From Paraburkholderia heleia NBRC 101817 (lineage in GTDB: Bacteria; Pseudomonadota; Gammaproteobacteria; Burkholderiales; Burkholderiaceae): a stretch of 64,000 bases of DNA. How positions within the stretch are numbered: position 1 is the first letter of the stretch; each line of letters begins with the position of its first letter. The stretch spans positions 62,001-126,000 of the forward strand of contig NZ_BBJH01000013.1 of NCBI RefSeq assembly GCF_000739775.1, written 5' to 3'. A model generated the notes under the pieces. The model had not been told where the DNA came from and made no database searches. It saw only the letters and a list, made by a program, of their open reading frames with translations. The translations under genes were made by a program, and so were the position numbers. This document shows, one piece after another, positions 1 through 7,710 of the stretch.

Positions 1-2
1 TC

Positions 3-338
3 CTGGCCGAAGCCGAGGGCTACAACGCGATGCTGTATGCCCGCGGAAAATCTCGCGAGGACCGTATCAAGATGCTCGCGAAGTTCCGCCGCACCTGGAT
101 CGACAAGCATGGCGAACTGCCCGCGCTAGTGCTAGCTGATCATCCGAAGCTGGAGGCGCGCACGATCGGCAAGGGCCTGACTGCCGCCGCAAAGCCGCGC
201 AAGCTGAAGGCAGCTACGGGCACCGCTGAAGCGAAAAGTCCCGAGGCGGCGCTGAAGCTTTGCGCCGGTTACGCGGCCAACGCGCCGCGCGTGCCGGACG
301 TGCGCGAGGCCGCAGAGCTTCGCCGCGACTTGAGCTAA
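3..338 (+). CDS. Hypothetical protein, 5' end cut by window
   Basis: The frame is open from the first complete codon at base 3 and ends at a TAA at 338, so the true start lies left of the window or at the ATG at base 30. The visible product is basic and rich in Ala, Lys and Arg, with a charged N-terminal part (SREDRIKMLAKFRRTW) and an Ala-rich C-terminal half. I do not recognise a family. It precedes a small RHH-type gene in the same direction and probably belongs to the phage-like island. Confidence 0.55.
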   Translation: MAEAEGYNAMLYARGKSREDRIKMLAKFRRTWIDKHGELPALVLADHPKLEARTIGKGLTAAAKPRKLKAATGTAEAKSPEAALKLCAGYAANAPRVPDVREAAELRRDLS

Positions 339-532
339 CCCGACCGGCTCCCCAGCCAACAAGAAGCACGCGACCAAGTTAGATCGACGATACGCAGCAC
401 TTTCCCCATATACCGCAAGGCTTTCCGGTTGATATTTCCAGATTCTGCATGAGCTGCATTTCGCATGGAGATGATGGGTAAGTACGATTCGGGTGTGCAA
501 ACGCTCATTCACCAAAAAGAGGTTGATGGAAT

Positions 533-685
533 ATGGAAAAGCGCATTTCGGTGGTGGTGCCGAAGGACGTGCATGCGAGTTTGAAGATTCTCGGTGTGCG
601 CCTTGGTGCGGATATGTCTTCGCTGCTTCGCGTCGCGATCAATGACCTGATCGCCAAGCACGAGGCAGGCTCAAAGAAGCAGTAA
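533..685 (+). CDS. Small ribbon-helix-helix (CopG/Arc-like) DNA-binding protein, 50 aa
   Basis: A 50-aa frame from ATG 533 to TAA 685, with an AGAGG ribosome-binding site about 10 bases upstream. The start MEKRISVVVPKDVHASLKIL has the pattern of an RHH fold: a short beta strand of alternating hydrophobic and basic residues, then PKD, then helix A. A second helix follows (MSSLLRVAINDLIAKHEAG). RHH dimers bind DNA through the beta strand and commonly act as repressors or plasmid/phage regulators. The gene lies directly ahead of a long unknown gene. The family call comes from pattern only; the target is unknown. Confidence 0.6.
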   Translation: MEKRISVVVPKDVHASLKILGVRLGADMSSLLRVAINDLIAKHEAGSKKQ

Positions 686-756
686 GTGGCACGTGGCTAC
701 GAATTGATCGATGCCACACATAAACACAGTATAACTAATTGTTTGACGATAAAACC

Positions 757-1911
757 ATGAACACGAAGCACGCAAGCGTTTTCCGCCCCGTCATGACCTC
801 AGATGAGATGCAGGGTGCGATTAACGCCGTGAAGGCCATGAGCGAACACGAACAGGTGGAGGCATTCAAGCCCGATAACGAGGTCGGTCGCGAGTTCCGT
901 CGCCGCCTGGTGAGCGGGTTCATTCAGACGCGCCGCAATGCCCGCGAAAATATCCGCATGCTTGAGAAGGTCAATTTCAACATTGGCCGCATGCGCCGCT
1001 GCATCGAGAAGATCAAGCGCAGCAAGTCGGCGTTCCTTGAGAGCCATAAAATGCTCGAATGCCGCAAGTTTGTGCGCGATTCGCTGCAGGACCGCGACAA
1101 GCTGCGCGCCCTTGCGGCAGATATCGGGCGCAGCGTCGAGCATGACGTTAAGTTCCTGTCGCACTTCATGCCCCGCGAGTTCGTGCTTGACCTGTTCAAC
1201 GTCGGTGTCGAGGCGCGTGCCGCCATGAAGGAGTTCGAGAACCCGCTGTCGATTGAGGAGATTGTGCGCTACGGATTCGCTGACGATTACCGCGCCAGTC
1301 GTGGTATGCAGCCGCTTCAGTGGTGCCTGATCCGTGCCCGCAGCGCTGCGGCGACCGCCGACATGACGTCCGCGTCCGCTCCCGAGGAGGAAGCGACGCC
1401 CGATCGCTTCGCCGAGAAGGCTGCGGAACTGGAGGTGCTGCGCGACGAGCACAAGTCGCTGAAGTTCATTCTGAAGGAAGCCGCGCATGACATGGACAAC
1501 GCGCAGGATGGCGACGCGTTCCATAGCAGCGCATATGTTCGCGTGGAAGCGATGGAGCGCACGTTTGCGCTGTGGGAGCGCGCGATGGCTGCGCTTCTGG
1601 ACTGCGACGGCTTTTCGCTCGCACAGAAGGCCGCGCTTCTGAATGCTGATCCTGCCAAGGTCGCGGAAGCCAACTTGCCCGAGAGTACTACCCTTCTGGA
1701 GATGGTTTCGGCCGGATTCGAAGTCAGCGCTGAGTCGATCGAGAACGAGGACATGTCGCACACGTTCCTGATGCTTGGCGCGGCGTCGAGCATTACCGAA
1801 GTTCGCGACGACTTAGAGGTGCATCGCGGCATGGTCGCGCAGCACGCGATGATGAAGGCGGCCCACAAGCGCGGCGCGACCGTGTTCAATAGCGTCGTCA
1901 CGCTGCAATAA
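757..1911 (+). CDS. Hypothetical helical protein, 384 aa
   Basis: I chose ATG 757 because an alternative TTG at 739 has no better ribosome-binding site. The 384-aa product is almost all helical. A basic segment near residues 45-95 (RRRLVSGFIQTRRNARENIR) is followed by a charged stretch (RFAEKAAELEVLRDEHKSLK) likely to form a coiled coil. No catalytic motif, signal peptide or membrane segment is visible. Codon use is high-GC and clearly coding. Family not recognised; the context is a phage-like gene string on the plus strand. Confidence 0.7.
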   Translation: MNTKHASVFRPVMTSDEMQGAINAVKAMSEHEQVEAFKPDNEVGREFRRRLVSGFIQTRRNARENIRMLEKVNFNIGRMRRCIEKIKRSKSAFLESHKMLECRKFVRDSLQDRDKLRALAADIGRSVEHDVKFLSHFMPREFVLDLFNVGVEARAAMKEFENPLSIEEIVRYGFADDYRASRGMQPLQWCLIRARSAAATADMTSASAPEEEATPDRFAEKAAELEVLRDEHKSLKFILKEAAHDMDNAQDGDAFHSSAYVRVEAMERTFALWERAMAALLDCDGFSLAQKAALLNADPAKVAEANLPESTTLLEMVSAGFEVSAESIENEDMSHTFLMLGAASSITEVRDDLEVHRGMVAQHAMMKAAHKRGATVFNSVVTLQ

Positions 1912-2005
1912 CTCCATTCGCCCGGCCGCCAAATGGAGTTGAATTTTTAGCACCTAAGTGGTTATCGGTCCCCCCGGATCAATCCGAATCCACACAGGAG
2001 CCGTT

Positions 2006-2260
2006 ATGGCCGCAGCACCGAAGAAAACCGCAGCACAGAGCAAACAATCCGTAGCGTGCGCAGCGTTCATCGAGTGCAACACCCTTGGGAACGCTCCCAC
2101 CGTCGATCCGGTCGCGCAGGCCCGCGCCGAACTGCAGGCCGCAGGCGACGGCGTGAAAGTCGCGAGCCGCGCGCTCGTATTGGCCCAGCGCCGCGCCGAG
2201 GACGCGCGCGTTGGTCTCGCGCGTGCGATTGAGGATAGGTCCCTGGTCGAGGGGGTCTAA
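2006..2260 (+). CDS. Hypothetical protein, 84 aa
   Basis: The frame extends up to a GTG at 1958, but ATG 2006 is better: an AGGAG lies 6 bases upstream. The 84-aa product starts with a Lys/Ala/Gln-rich tail and ends in an Ala/Arg-rich helix (about residues 35-75). Its stop codon abuts the GTG of the next gene, so the two are probably translationally coupled. No family recognised. Confidence 0.6.
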   Translation: MAAAPKKTAAQSKQSVACAAFIECNTLGNAPTVDPVAQARAELQAAGDGVKVASRALVLAQRRAEDARVGLARAIEDRSLVEGV

Positions 2261-2848
2261 GTGACCATGCAACTGAATCCCATAACCGTGCGCCTTTTCC
2301 ACATTCGCCGCGCTGTAGCTGCCGCAGTTTCGGTGTTGCAAGACTGCAGTGTCGCTGAACGCAAGATACGCCTTGATGCGCACTGCTTCGCGAGAGTTTC
2401 GGGCGTCGATGCGCCATCGCTTGCCATCTCGCGTGGGCGCGCGTTCGCGCTGCGCTGGCGCGCCCATGACACGCTTATCCGCGCCGGCATCGCGTTCCGC
2501 ACGCTGTGCGTCGAGATCGACAACTCCGGCATGACGACGGCGCAGAAGCTGGATTTGCTTGGAGCCCGTCATCGCTATCGCGTGCTGCCGCTGAGCATCG
2601 CGTTCGCTCGCCTGGTCGGTGAGGGCGACGAGGTGCCGCCCGTTGATGTTGTCGGCACGTCGGACCCGCGCGTGGGGTTGCTCAAGACGGCCGGAAGGGT
2701 CGTCGCAAACACGAGTTTCCTTGAGCAGCATATCGCGCTGCAACCGGCCGTCGAGGCGATAGAGAGCGTCGAGGTCGAGCATCAGTGCATGGCTGTTGCC
2801 ATCCGGCGCGGGTCCGTACTTGTTGACGGGCCTCAGACCATTCAGTGA
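2261..2848 (+). CDS. Hypothetical protein, 195 aa
   Basis: Translation can start at GTG 2261, immediately after the preceding stop, or at ATG 2267; a GAGGGGG just upstream could serve either. The 195-aa soluble product is mixed alpha/beta with no transmembrane span and no motif I can name. It forms a unit with the 84-aa gene ahead of it. High-GC codon use supports it as real. Confidence 0.6.
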   Translation: MTMQLNPITVRLFHIRRAVAAAVSVLQDCSVAERKIRLDAHCFARVSGVDAPSLAISRGRAFALRWRAHDTLIRAGIAFRTLCVEIDNSGMTTAQKLDLLGARHRYRVLPLSIAFARLVGEGDEVPPVDVVGTSDPRVGLLKTAGRVVANTSFLEQHIALQPAVEAIESVEVEHQCMAVAIRRGSVLVDGPQTIQ

Positions 2849-2917
2849 CACTACGACGGACCTCCATTCCGTCGGGGCATCAATTAAAAAGAACTACGAT
2901 CACCAAGGGGCTTAGAC

Positions 2918-3307
2918 ATGAAGAATCTGCTTCTCGCCGCTGTCCTCGCAGTTGCCTCGATCGGAGCGCATGCGCAGGCATCCGCAATCCCTCCCGGGTG
3001 GGACAGCTACACGCCGCAACAAAAGCAGGAATACAACACTCGGCGCGCGGAGGCGCTGCATACCCAAGTGGCCGTAACCCTGGACGAGCAGCGCGGTCCT
3101 TCTGAATGCGGCGGAGAGAAGTTCCGCGAACTCTGGCAGGCATCTTATTCGGAGAAACGCTTGGCAGAGGGTGATGCCAAGGCCGCAGAAGATCCGCGCT
3201 ACGCAGACAAGCCCGCCTTCCAAGCGCACGAGCGCAAGGTGGCTGCGCAGGAGCAGGCAGCATATGTACGCATCAAGGCTCAGGCTATGGCCGCCTGTCA
3301 CGGCTAA
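2918..3307 (+). CDS. Secreted or periplasmic hypothetical protein, 129 aa
   Basis: ATG 2918 gives a clear signal peptide: MKN, a hydrophobic core LLLAAVLAVASIGA and an AHA-like cleavage site near residue 19. The mature part is hydrophilic and helical, with two Cys (near residues 63 and 127) that could form a disulfide. I do not recognise the family. An exported small protein in a phage-like string could be a moron or lysis-accessory gene, but nothing here proves that. Confidence 0.65.
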   Translation: MKNLLLAAVLAVASIGAHAQASAIPPGWDSYTPQQKQEYNTRRAEALHTQVAVTLDEQRGPSECGGEKFRELWQASYSEKRLAEGDAKAAEDPRYADKPAFQAHERKVAAQEQAAYVRIKAQAMAACHG

Positions 3308-3632
3308 CACTCCGACCTTATGGTATTAGGCGTGTGCGCTATATGCACGTTCTGCAGCCAGCAGGCTGATCGAGGGTGCTGCGGAGCACGGGCCTATGCG
3401 GGCGTGCGCCACATGTGTGACGAGAGGGGCGGGGGCAGCGAGCGGCGAATGGTCTTTCGTTAAATCTGTGCCGAGGGCAGACTGCTAACTTGCAATTCTG
3501 CGGGTAAAAAAGATTATAAAAATCAAATAGATGGACTATAAAAAGTGCTTGCGGGGACGGCTGCTTTCAAGCTATCGTTCGGTCGTCGCTGAGACAGAAG
3601 CGATGCGGGTTTGGCGACCTGACATGCAATAG
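3308..3632. other. Intergenic, AT-rich segment, no gene seen
   Basis: No convincing ORF. Bases 3495-3550 are unusually AT-rich for this window, with several A runs. At 3550-3577 there is TTGCGG followed by AAGCTAT, a possible promoter for the short transcript that would end at the hairpin at 3638-3661. Confidence 0.4.
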
Positions 3633-3637
3633 GCGGA

Positions 3638-3661
3638 CAGCCGCCTCGCGGCGTTCTTTTC
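3638..3661 (+). terminator. Rho-independent terminator
   Basis: A GC-rich hairpin (CCGC, loop CTC, GCGG) is followed by TTCTTTT. It sits inside a wider inverted repeat, GCGGACAG at 3633-3640 and CTGTCCGC at 3661-3668. It separates the upstream genes from the structured RNA and PrtN block. Confidence 0.6.
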
Positions 3662-3685
3662 TGTCCGCTACCTTTGCACGCCTAT

Positions 3686-3799
3686 GGGTGGGCAGGGGTG
3701 GGGAGACTTTCGAGTCTGCCGGTTCCTATTGCACCGGTTCGCCAACCCCGCTTACTGCCCGCCCACCCCGTTTGGCGACGGGGTGCGGGTCAAACCCGC
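3686..3799 (+). ncRNA. Structured leader or ncRNA resembling phage C4 antisense RNA
   Basis: The plus strand folds into a branched RNA. An outer stem pairs GGGTGGGCAG (3686-3695) with CTGCCCGCCC (3755-3764). Next is a GGGGT/ACCCC stem (3695-3699 with 3745-3749). Two inner hairpins follow: AGACT-TTCG-AGTCT (3704-3717) and CCGGT/ACCGG (3719-3737). Two further hairpins lie at 3765-3784 and 3786-3799. The overall layout and the ACCGGTTCGCCAACC segment recall the C4 antisense RNA of P1-like phages, which controls an antirepressor operon. The similarity is from memory, not a covariance search. It lies directly ahead of the PrtN gene block. Confidence 0.55.
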
Positions 3800-3814
3800 G
3801 ATAGGAGCAGCGCC

Positions 3815-4216
3815 ATGTTTGAATTGTCAGTTAGCAATGCTAAGTCAATCGTTCAAGAAATCCTGCTTGGAAGCACGAACAGCACGTTGCACATCGCTGT
3901 GGATGCCTTGGCGATGCAATCATTTTTGTTCGCCCGAATCGGAGCCCTTGTTGCTGACGGCGACGCCGTCGCTGATCTTGTGCGGCTGGGCCGTCGCGCT
4001 GCGGATGAGGACGTGATCGAGTGCTGTGAATTCGCTGACTCAGGCGACATAGTCGGCGCCATTGATTGTCTGGCGCGCGTCCAGCGCGGACATCGCATCG
4101 CAAAGAATCTACTTTCGACCATTGCGGAAATTGGCGATGCTGAGGTAGCTAAGCTGGCACAGCTCGGCGTCAACCTCGGCATGTCGGTCCTAGACGATCT
4201 TGGCTACGAAGGGTGA
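3815..4216 (+). CDS. Hypothetical protein, 133 aa
   Basis: The open frame extends to 3674, but that part is the structured RNA. ATG 3815 follows an AGGAG at 3803-3807, so the product is 133 aa. It is acidic, soluble and helical (RRAADEDVIECCEFADSGD), with no recognised motif. Its last codons overlap the region just before the PrtN start, so the two are probably one operon governed by the C4-like leader. Confidence 0.6.
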   Translation: MFELSVSNAKSIVQEILLGSTNSTLHIAVDALAMQSFLFARIGALVADGDAVADLVRLGRRAADEDVIECCEFADSGDIVGAIDCLARVQRGHRIAKNLLSTIAEIGDAEVAKLAQLGVNLGMSVLDDLGYEG

Positions 4217-4230
4217 AAGGATTTCCGCTG

Positions 4231-4509
4231 ATGAACACGACTTTTCTGCTACTCGCCCAGTATGAAGGGCGAGCAGTAATTCCGATCGAGACCGTTTGTG
4301 CCGACTACTTTGCCCCGCTCACGCTGCCGAACCTGCGTCGCAAGATCGCCACTGGCGAAATTGGGCTGCCGCTCATTCGCATGGAAACGGACAACAAAAA
4401 GACGGCGCAGGGTGTCCACCTTCAGGACCTGGCTGAGTACATCGACTCGCGCAGGGCTGTTGCGGTAAAGGAACGCGATCAACTTTGCGGAGTTCGGCAT
4501 AGCAGGTAA
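4231..4509 (+). CDS. Pyocin activator PrtN family protein, 92 aa
   Basis: ATG 4231 is preceded by AAAGGA. The product begins MNTTFLLLAQYEGRAVIPIE and ends with a VHLQDLAEYIDSRR segment, both hallmarks of the PrtN family. In Pseudomonas aeruginosa PrtN activates pyocin genes after SOS-driven loss of the PrtR repressor. Family members are also common in prophages of other proteobacteria as small DNA-binding activators. Here the gene sits behind a C4-like RNA and close to a LexA box, which fits a DNA-damage-linked switch. Its target promoters cannot be named from this sequence. Confidence 0.8.
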   Translation: MNTTFLLLAQYEGRAVIPIETVCADYFAPLTLPNLRRKIATGEIGLPLIRMETDNKKTAQGVHLQDLAEYIDSRRAVAVKERDQLCGVRHSR

Positions 4510-4521
4510 GTGAAGGGAGGG

Positions 4522-4734
4522 TTAGCGGCTCCGCGCGGACGGGCCACGTTTCCCATGCCCCGCGCTCCTTGCAGCTTCGCGTGAGTCGTTGTGATCGACG
4601 CCTAGCCGACGTAATCGGCGATCCGAAGCGCCCGCGCCGCAGCCAGTCGGTCGGGCCGCTTTCCTCATGTCGAGACGTTTCCTCTGGAGCCCACACAAGT
4701 CCCTCAACTCGTTCAGAGTCACGTCATTCTCCAT
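4522..4734 (-). CDS. Hypothetical small protein, 70 aa
   Basis: It starts at an ATG that overlaps the last codons of the upstream minus-strand gene by 11 bases, suggesting coupled translation. The N-terminus MENDVTLNELRDLCGLQRKRL looks like a folded helical start. The C-terminal half is very rich in Arg, Gly and Ala and less convincing. It converges on the PrtN gene. No family recognised. Confidence 0.4.
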   Translation of the reverse strand: MENDVTLNELRDLCGLQRKRLDMRKAARPTGCGAGASDRRLRRLGVDHNDSREAARSAGHGKRGPSARSR

Positions 4735-5038
4735 TCCGCATCCGTCTCCTGCGTCGGCCGGCTGTCTCCCCCCGATTTAACTTGTCGAGCTGTCGCGGCG
4801 TCAGTGGATCGCGTAGGCACGGCTCCCCATCGAGCGTCTGCTCGAATAGCTCCCATATGCCGCCTGCCAAATACGGCTTCCTGTTCCCCTCGGTCATGAT
4901 GCGCCGCACCTGGTCGGCCCGCGATATGGTCGCGCGCAAGCGGTGGATTTCCCACAACAGTTCAAGCACTTGCGGCTCCGGGCACTCGTCCCATATTTCC
5001 GCGAGGCGCGCGGCGGTAAGCGGAGTTCGATGTGGCAC
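4724..5038 (-). CDS. Hypothetical protein, 104 aa, divergent from the SRAP gene
   Basis: The frame runs from a GTG at 5038 to a TGA at 4724. The product has a helical N-terminal half (RLAEIWDECPEPQVLELLWE) and an Arg-rich C-terminal tail. Its start lies only 14 bases from a LexA box and faces the SRAP gene across it, so both directions could be under SOS control. No ribosome-binding site is obvious, so the start is uncertain. No family recognised. Confidence 0.5.
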   Translation of the reverse strand: MPHRTPLTAARLAEIWDECPEPQVLELLWEIHRLRATISRADQVRRIMTEGNRKPYLAGGIWELFEQTLDGEPCLRDPLTPRQLDKLNRGETAGRRRRRMRNGE

Positions 5039-5051
5039 GATTTAAGCAAAA

Positions 5052-5071
5052 TACTGTATAAAAACACAGTA
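5052..5071 (+). promoter_or_regulatory. LexA (SOS) box
   Basis: The 20-mer TACTGTATAAAAACACAGTA fits the Gram-negative SOS box, with CTGT and ACAG arms separated by 8 bases (5054-5069). It lies between two divergent genes, 60 bases ahead of the SRAP start. A match this close to the consensus is unlikely by chance in such GC-rich DNA. Confidence 0.85.
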
Positions 5072-5130
5072 TAGCCAGGACCACGCGTTATCTCGATAAG
5101 ATGGCTGCTCCATCTCGCCGGAGCCGCCGA

Positions 5131-5808
5131 ATGTGTACAAACTACGCCGCAGCGCGCCGCGATAAGCTGTTCAAGCATTACGGCATCGAGCCGCCAGATA
5201 GCTTGTGGCGCGACGAGGTCTACAAGGACTACCCGGCCCCCATCATCAGGCGCGTGGATGGTGCCGAGCGGGCTGATGTGGCAACGTTCGGCATCGTGCC
5301 GCGCAAGCACATTCCGCCCGGCGTGAAGGTATTCGATACGATGAACGCGCGCGCGGAGACGGTCGGCGAGAAGCGCAGTTTTAGCGGCGCCTGGAAGAAG
5401 CAGCAACTTTGCCTAATCCCGTGCGAAGCTATCTACGAGCCGAACTACGAAAGCGGGAAGGCGGTGCGCTGGCGCATCGACATGGCTGACAGGTCGCCAT
5501 TCGCGATCGCGGGACTCTGGCGCGAGTGGGACGAGCCCGAGGGGACCACGTATTCGTTCACGATGCTGACGGTCAATGCGGCCGAGCATCCGCTCATGAA
5601 TCGCTTCCACAAGCCCGGCGATGAGAAGCGGTCGGTTGTGATCGTGCCGCCATCTGAGTACGAAGGCTGGCTCGCCAGCAGGTCGATGGATGAGGCGCGC
5701 TCATTCCTGAACTTGTTTCCTGCCAGTTCCATGCGTGCCGAGCCGTTCCCGGCACCCCCGCGAGCATCGAAGGTACGCTCCGAAACGCCTGGAGCCGACG
5801 TGACGTAA
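5131..5808 (+). CDS. SOS response-associated peptidase (SRAP, YedK/HMCES family), 225 aa
   Basis: SRAP proteins form a covalent thiazolidine link with abasic sites in single-stranded DNA through Cys2, shielding them during replication. I placed the start at ATG 5131 because the Met must be followed by that Cys: MCTNY. An upstream in-frame ATG (5101) would bury it. Other conserved parts are NARAET near residue 72, LIPCEAIYEP near residue 95 (Glu), and LMNRFHKPGDEKR with the His. A near-consensus LexA box lies 60 bases upstream, matching the SOS role. Carriage on the island suggests that the element protects its own replication or helps the host survive damage. Confidence 0.9.
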   Translation: MCTNYAAARRDKLFKHYGIEPPDSLWRDEVYKDYPAPIIRRVDGAERADVATFGIVPRKHIPPGVKVFDTMNARAETVGEKRSFSGAWKKQQLCLIPCEAIYEPNYESGKAVRWRIDMADRSPFAIAGLWREWDEPEGTTYSFTMLTVNAAEHPLMNRFHKPGDEKRSVVIVPPSEYEGWLASRSMDEARSFLNLFPASSMRAEPFPAPPRASKVRSETPGADVT

Positions 5809-5898
5809 TTTGCGCCGTAGGCGCAGCCCGCGAGTCCCATGGCAGGGTCGCCCCGTTTCCTGCCCGCGACCTGAACGAAAGTCCAGATTCCTACCCGA

Positions 5899-5925
5899 GT
5901 GACCGATGGTGACCGATGGTGACCG
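5899..5925 (+). repeat. Tandem GTGACCGATG repeat
   Basis: Two full copies of the 10-mer GTGACCGATG and a third partial copy (GTGACCG) stand in tandem, 53 bases ahead of the terminase-like gene. GTGACCG recurs in a palindrome inside that gene (GGTGACCGGTCACC, near 6226-6239). Direct repeats beside a small terminase can be packaging or protein-binding sites; that role is inferred. Confidence 0.55.
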
Positions 5926-5977
5926 CCGTCCTTCGTGACGCCATTATGGAGAGCATGACGAAGGCGGTGAGGTAGGT

Positions 5978-6796
5978 GTGGCGAACGAATCGAGGGTGTC
6001 CGATGAGGACTGGCGAGCCGCGCGGATGCGCTGGGAGAACGGCGAGGCAAGCGTAAAGCAAGTCGCTGATTCCATTGGAGTTTCAAAGGCGCTTGTTATG
6101 AAGCGCAAGGCCGCAGAAGGCTGGCAATTGCGCATCGGCGTGGCCCCGGTGCCCGTTGGAGGGGCTGCACAGGCGAATTCTAAAGTTACAGAAAGTGCCG
6201 GGGCTTCTGGCAGGCAGGCGCCCCCGGTGACCGGTCACCGCTCGGTCACTCACGCCTCGCGCGCAGAATCCGCTGACGCCCACGATGAGACCGACCTGGG
6301 CGAAATCGGGCTGCCTGCGAACTTCGCCGAGATGAGTTTCGAGGAACGTCTTGCTGCTGCCGAGGCGGCGGCGCTGAAGCGCGTTGACGAGATGATAGCG
6401 AGGCAGGAGCGGGCATCGAACGCTGCGCTCTCGCTGCTGTATTCGGCCATGAAGGCGAGCCGGGATGGCGACAAGAACGCGAACGCGCGCATCCGGGGCG
6501 CAGAGGTCGCTCACAAAGCGCTGAAGCTGGCGCACGAGGAGCAGCGTACCCAAGAGCGCCAGCGCGTGCTGCGGGCCTACAACGTGATCGAGGGAACGAA
6601 GCCGCCGAAGCCGCTTGAGCCGCAAATCGAGATCGTCTTCAGCGACGAAAGCCCGCTGACCGGGCCCGTTGGCCGACGCATCCACTGCGGTGAGGGCTAC
6701 AAAGGTGCGCTCGCCGCCATGAAGCTCGCTCGCGACCGGCACGCCGCTGCTCGTGGCGGAGATGACATTCAAGACGTTGAAGCGAGGGCATTATGA
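5978..6796 (+). CDS. Possible phage terminase small subunit-like protein, 272 aa
   Basis: The start is GTG 5978, behind a GAGGTAGGT. Residues 5-45 form a helix-turn-helix: WRAARMRWENGEASVKQVAD, then a turn, then VSKALVMKRKAAEGWQ. This layout is typical of DNA-recognition domains of small terminase subunits and related phage proteins. A proline/alanine linker follows, then a long coiled coil (about residues 110-200). No large-terminase ATPase lies downstream, so a DNA-binding protein of another role remains possible. Its stop overlaps the next ATG by four bases (ATGA). Confidence 0.5.
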   Translation: MANESRVSDEDWRAARMRWENGEASVKQVADSIGVSKALVMKRKAAEGWQLRIGVAPVPVGGAAQANSKVTESAGASGRQAPPVTGHRSVTHASRAESADAHDETDLGEIGLPANFAEMSFEERLAAAEAAALKRVDEMIARQERASNAALSLLYSAMKASRDGDKNANARIRGAEVAHKALKLAHEEQRTQERQRVLRAYNVIEGTKPPKPLEPQIEIVFSDESPLTGPVGRRIHCGEGYKGALAAMKLARDRHAAARGGDDIQDVEARAL

Positions 6797-7077
6797 GCAC
6801 GAAAGAGCAGACCTGGCGCACGAAGCGCATTCGCGAGATGCTAGCCGGGCGCGGCCTGCCTGCGATCGAGCCGTACACGACGCCGAAGCTGGACGGCCCG
6901 GTTGTCGCCGTCGTGACGATCATCCCGGGCAAATCCGTCTACGATGCGGCCGCCGAAAATTACGACATGGCTGCCGCACAAGCGCGCTGGGCCGTGTGGG
7001 ATAGGGTGCTCGCCGACGTGCTCGAACCATGCGACCTGCCGGTGCTCGCGCTCGAACCGATCATGACGAACGACTAG
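6793..7077 (+). CDS. Hypothetical protein, 94 aa
   Basis: It starts within the ATGA overlap with the preceding gene, so the two are translationally coupled. The product has a basic N-terminus (KEQTWRTKRIREMLAGRG), then a beta-rich part (GPVVAVVTIIPGKSVYDA) and a helical end. No known motif. It converges on the minus-strand gene that ends at 7139. Confidence 0.6.
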   Translation: MSTKEQTWRTKRIREMLAGRGLPAIEPYTTPKLDGPVVAVVTIIPGKSVYDAAAENYDMAAAQARWAVWDRVLADVLEPCDLPVLALEPIMTND

Positions 7078-7138
7078 GCGCCGCGACTTCGAACGCCGGC
7101 GCCGCGATTGCGGCATCCTGCTCAGGTGTGCGCTTGAC

Positions 7139-7390
7139 CTAACCTTCGATCTTCTCGAACGGCTTGAGCATGCCGGGGAACTCGTCGGCGATCCACTTGG
7201 CGAGATCGGCAATGTGGTAAGCGGTGACGGCGTTCGTGTTGGTGTCGAGGACGTGATACGCGCCGAGGTTCTGCTTTTCGGCGGCGCTGCGCGAGACTTT
7301 GAGAATCTGGCCGTCATGCGCCAGCTTACGGTTGATGCGCGCCATAATCGCGCGGATGGTGACGGTGACCGTCGGCGACTTGGCGATCAC
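7139..7390 (-). CDS. Hypothetical protein, 83 aa
   Basis: The open frame reaches 7453, but the better start is the GTG at 7390, which overlaps the stop of the upstream 50-aa gene as GTGA. The product contains IMARINRKLAHDGQILKVSR and a conserved-looking middle, ending in IADEFPGMLKPFEKIEG. It looks like a small soluble alpha/beta protein. Family not recognised. Confidence 0.55.
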   Translation of the reverse strand: MIAKSPTVTVTIRAIMARINRKLAHDGQILKVSRSAAEKQNLGAYHVLDTNTNAVTAYHIADLAKWIADEFPGMLKPFEKIEG

Positions 7391-7539
7391 TTTGCGGCCT
7401 CTTTCGTCTTCGGCGCGAACGGAACGGGCGGCGTCCATTCCACTTTTGGGCACTTGATCGCGTTGCGCTTGAAGACCTCGACGGCTTGGTGATGCATCTC
7501 GGCTTTCTGCTGCTGCTGCTGCTCGTGGTCGTATGCCAT
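7387..7539 (-). CDS. Small hypothetical protein, 50 aa, with strong ribosome-binding site
   Basis: A 50-aa frame starts at ATG 7539 behind a perfect AGGAGG and ends with a TGA that overlaps the next gene's GTG by four bases. The product begins MAYDHEQQQQQK, with five consecutive Gln, and has a single Cys-Pro-Lys (KCPKVEW) near the middle. It is shorter than the usual ORF cutoff, but the ribosome-binding site and the coupled start make it convincing. Function unknown. Confidence 0.6.
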   Translation of the reverse strand: MAYDHEQQQQQKAEMHHQAVEVFKRNAIKCPKVEWTPPVPFAPKTKEAAK

Positions 7540-7710
7540 GCGGCCTCCTATTGATGTGGGCTCAACGGTATTTCACGTTCTCACGTTTGCACAGATGTGC
7601 GAAATTGGAGGGGCTAGATTCCGAACGCTTCGGACAAGAAAATCCTGTGCGGTGTCTCCGGCTACAATCGTCGAAATGGTCTCATAGCGCAGCGCGCAAA
7701 GGGGCGAAGG

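Noticed and set aside
722..733. AAACACAGTATA, identical to half of the LexA box at 5052-5071
   Set aside because: The other arm (CTGT at 714-717) is missing, so this is not a full SOS box.
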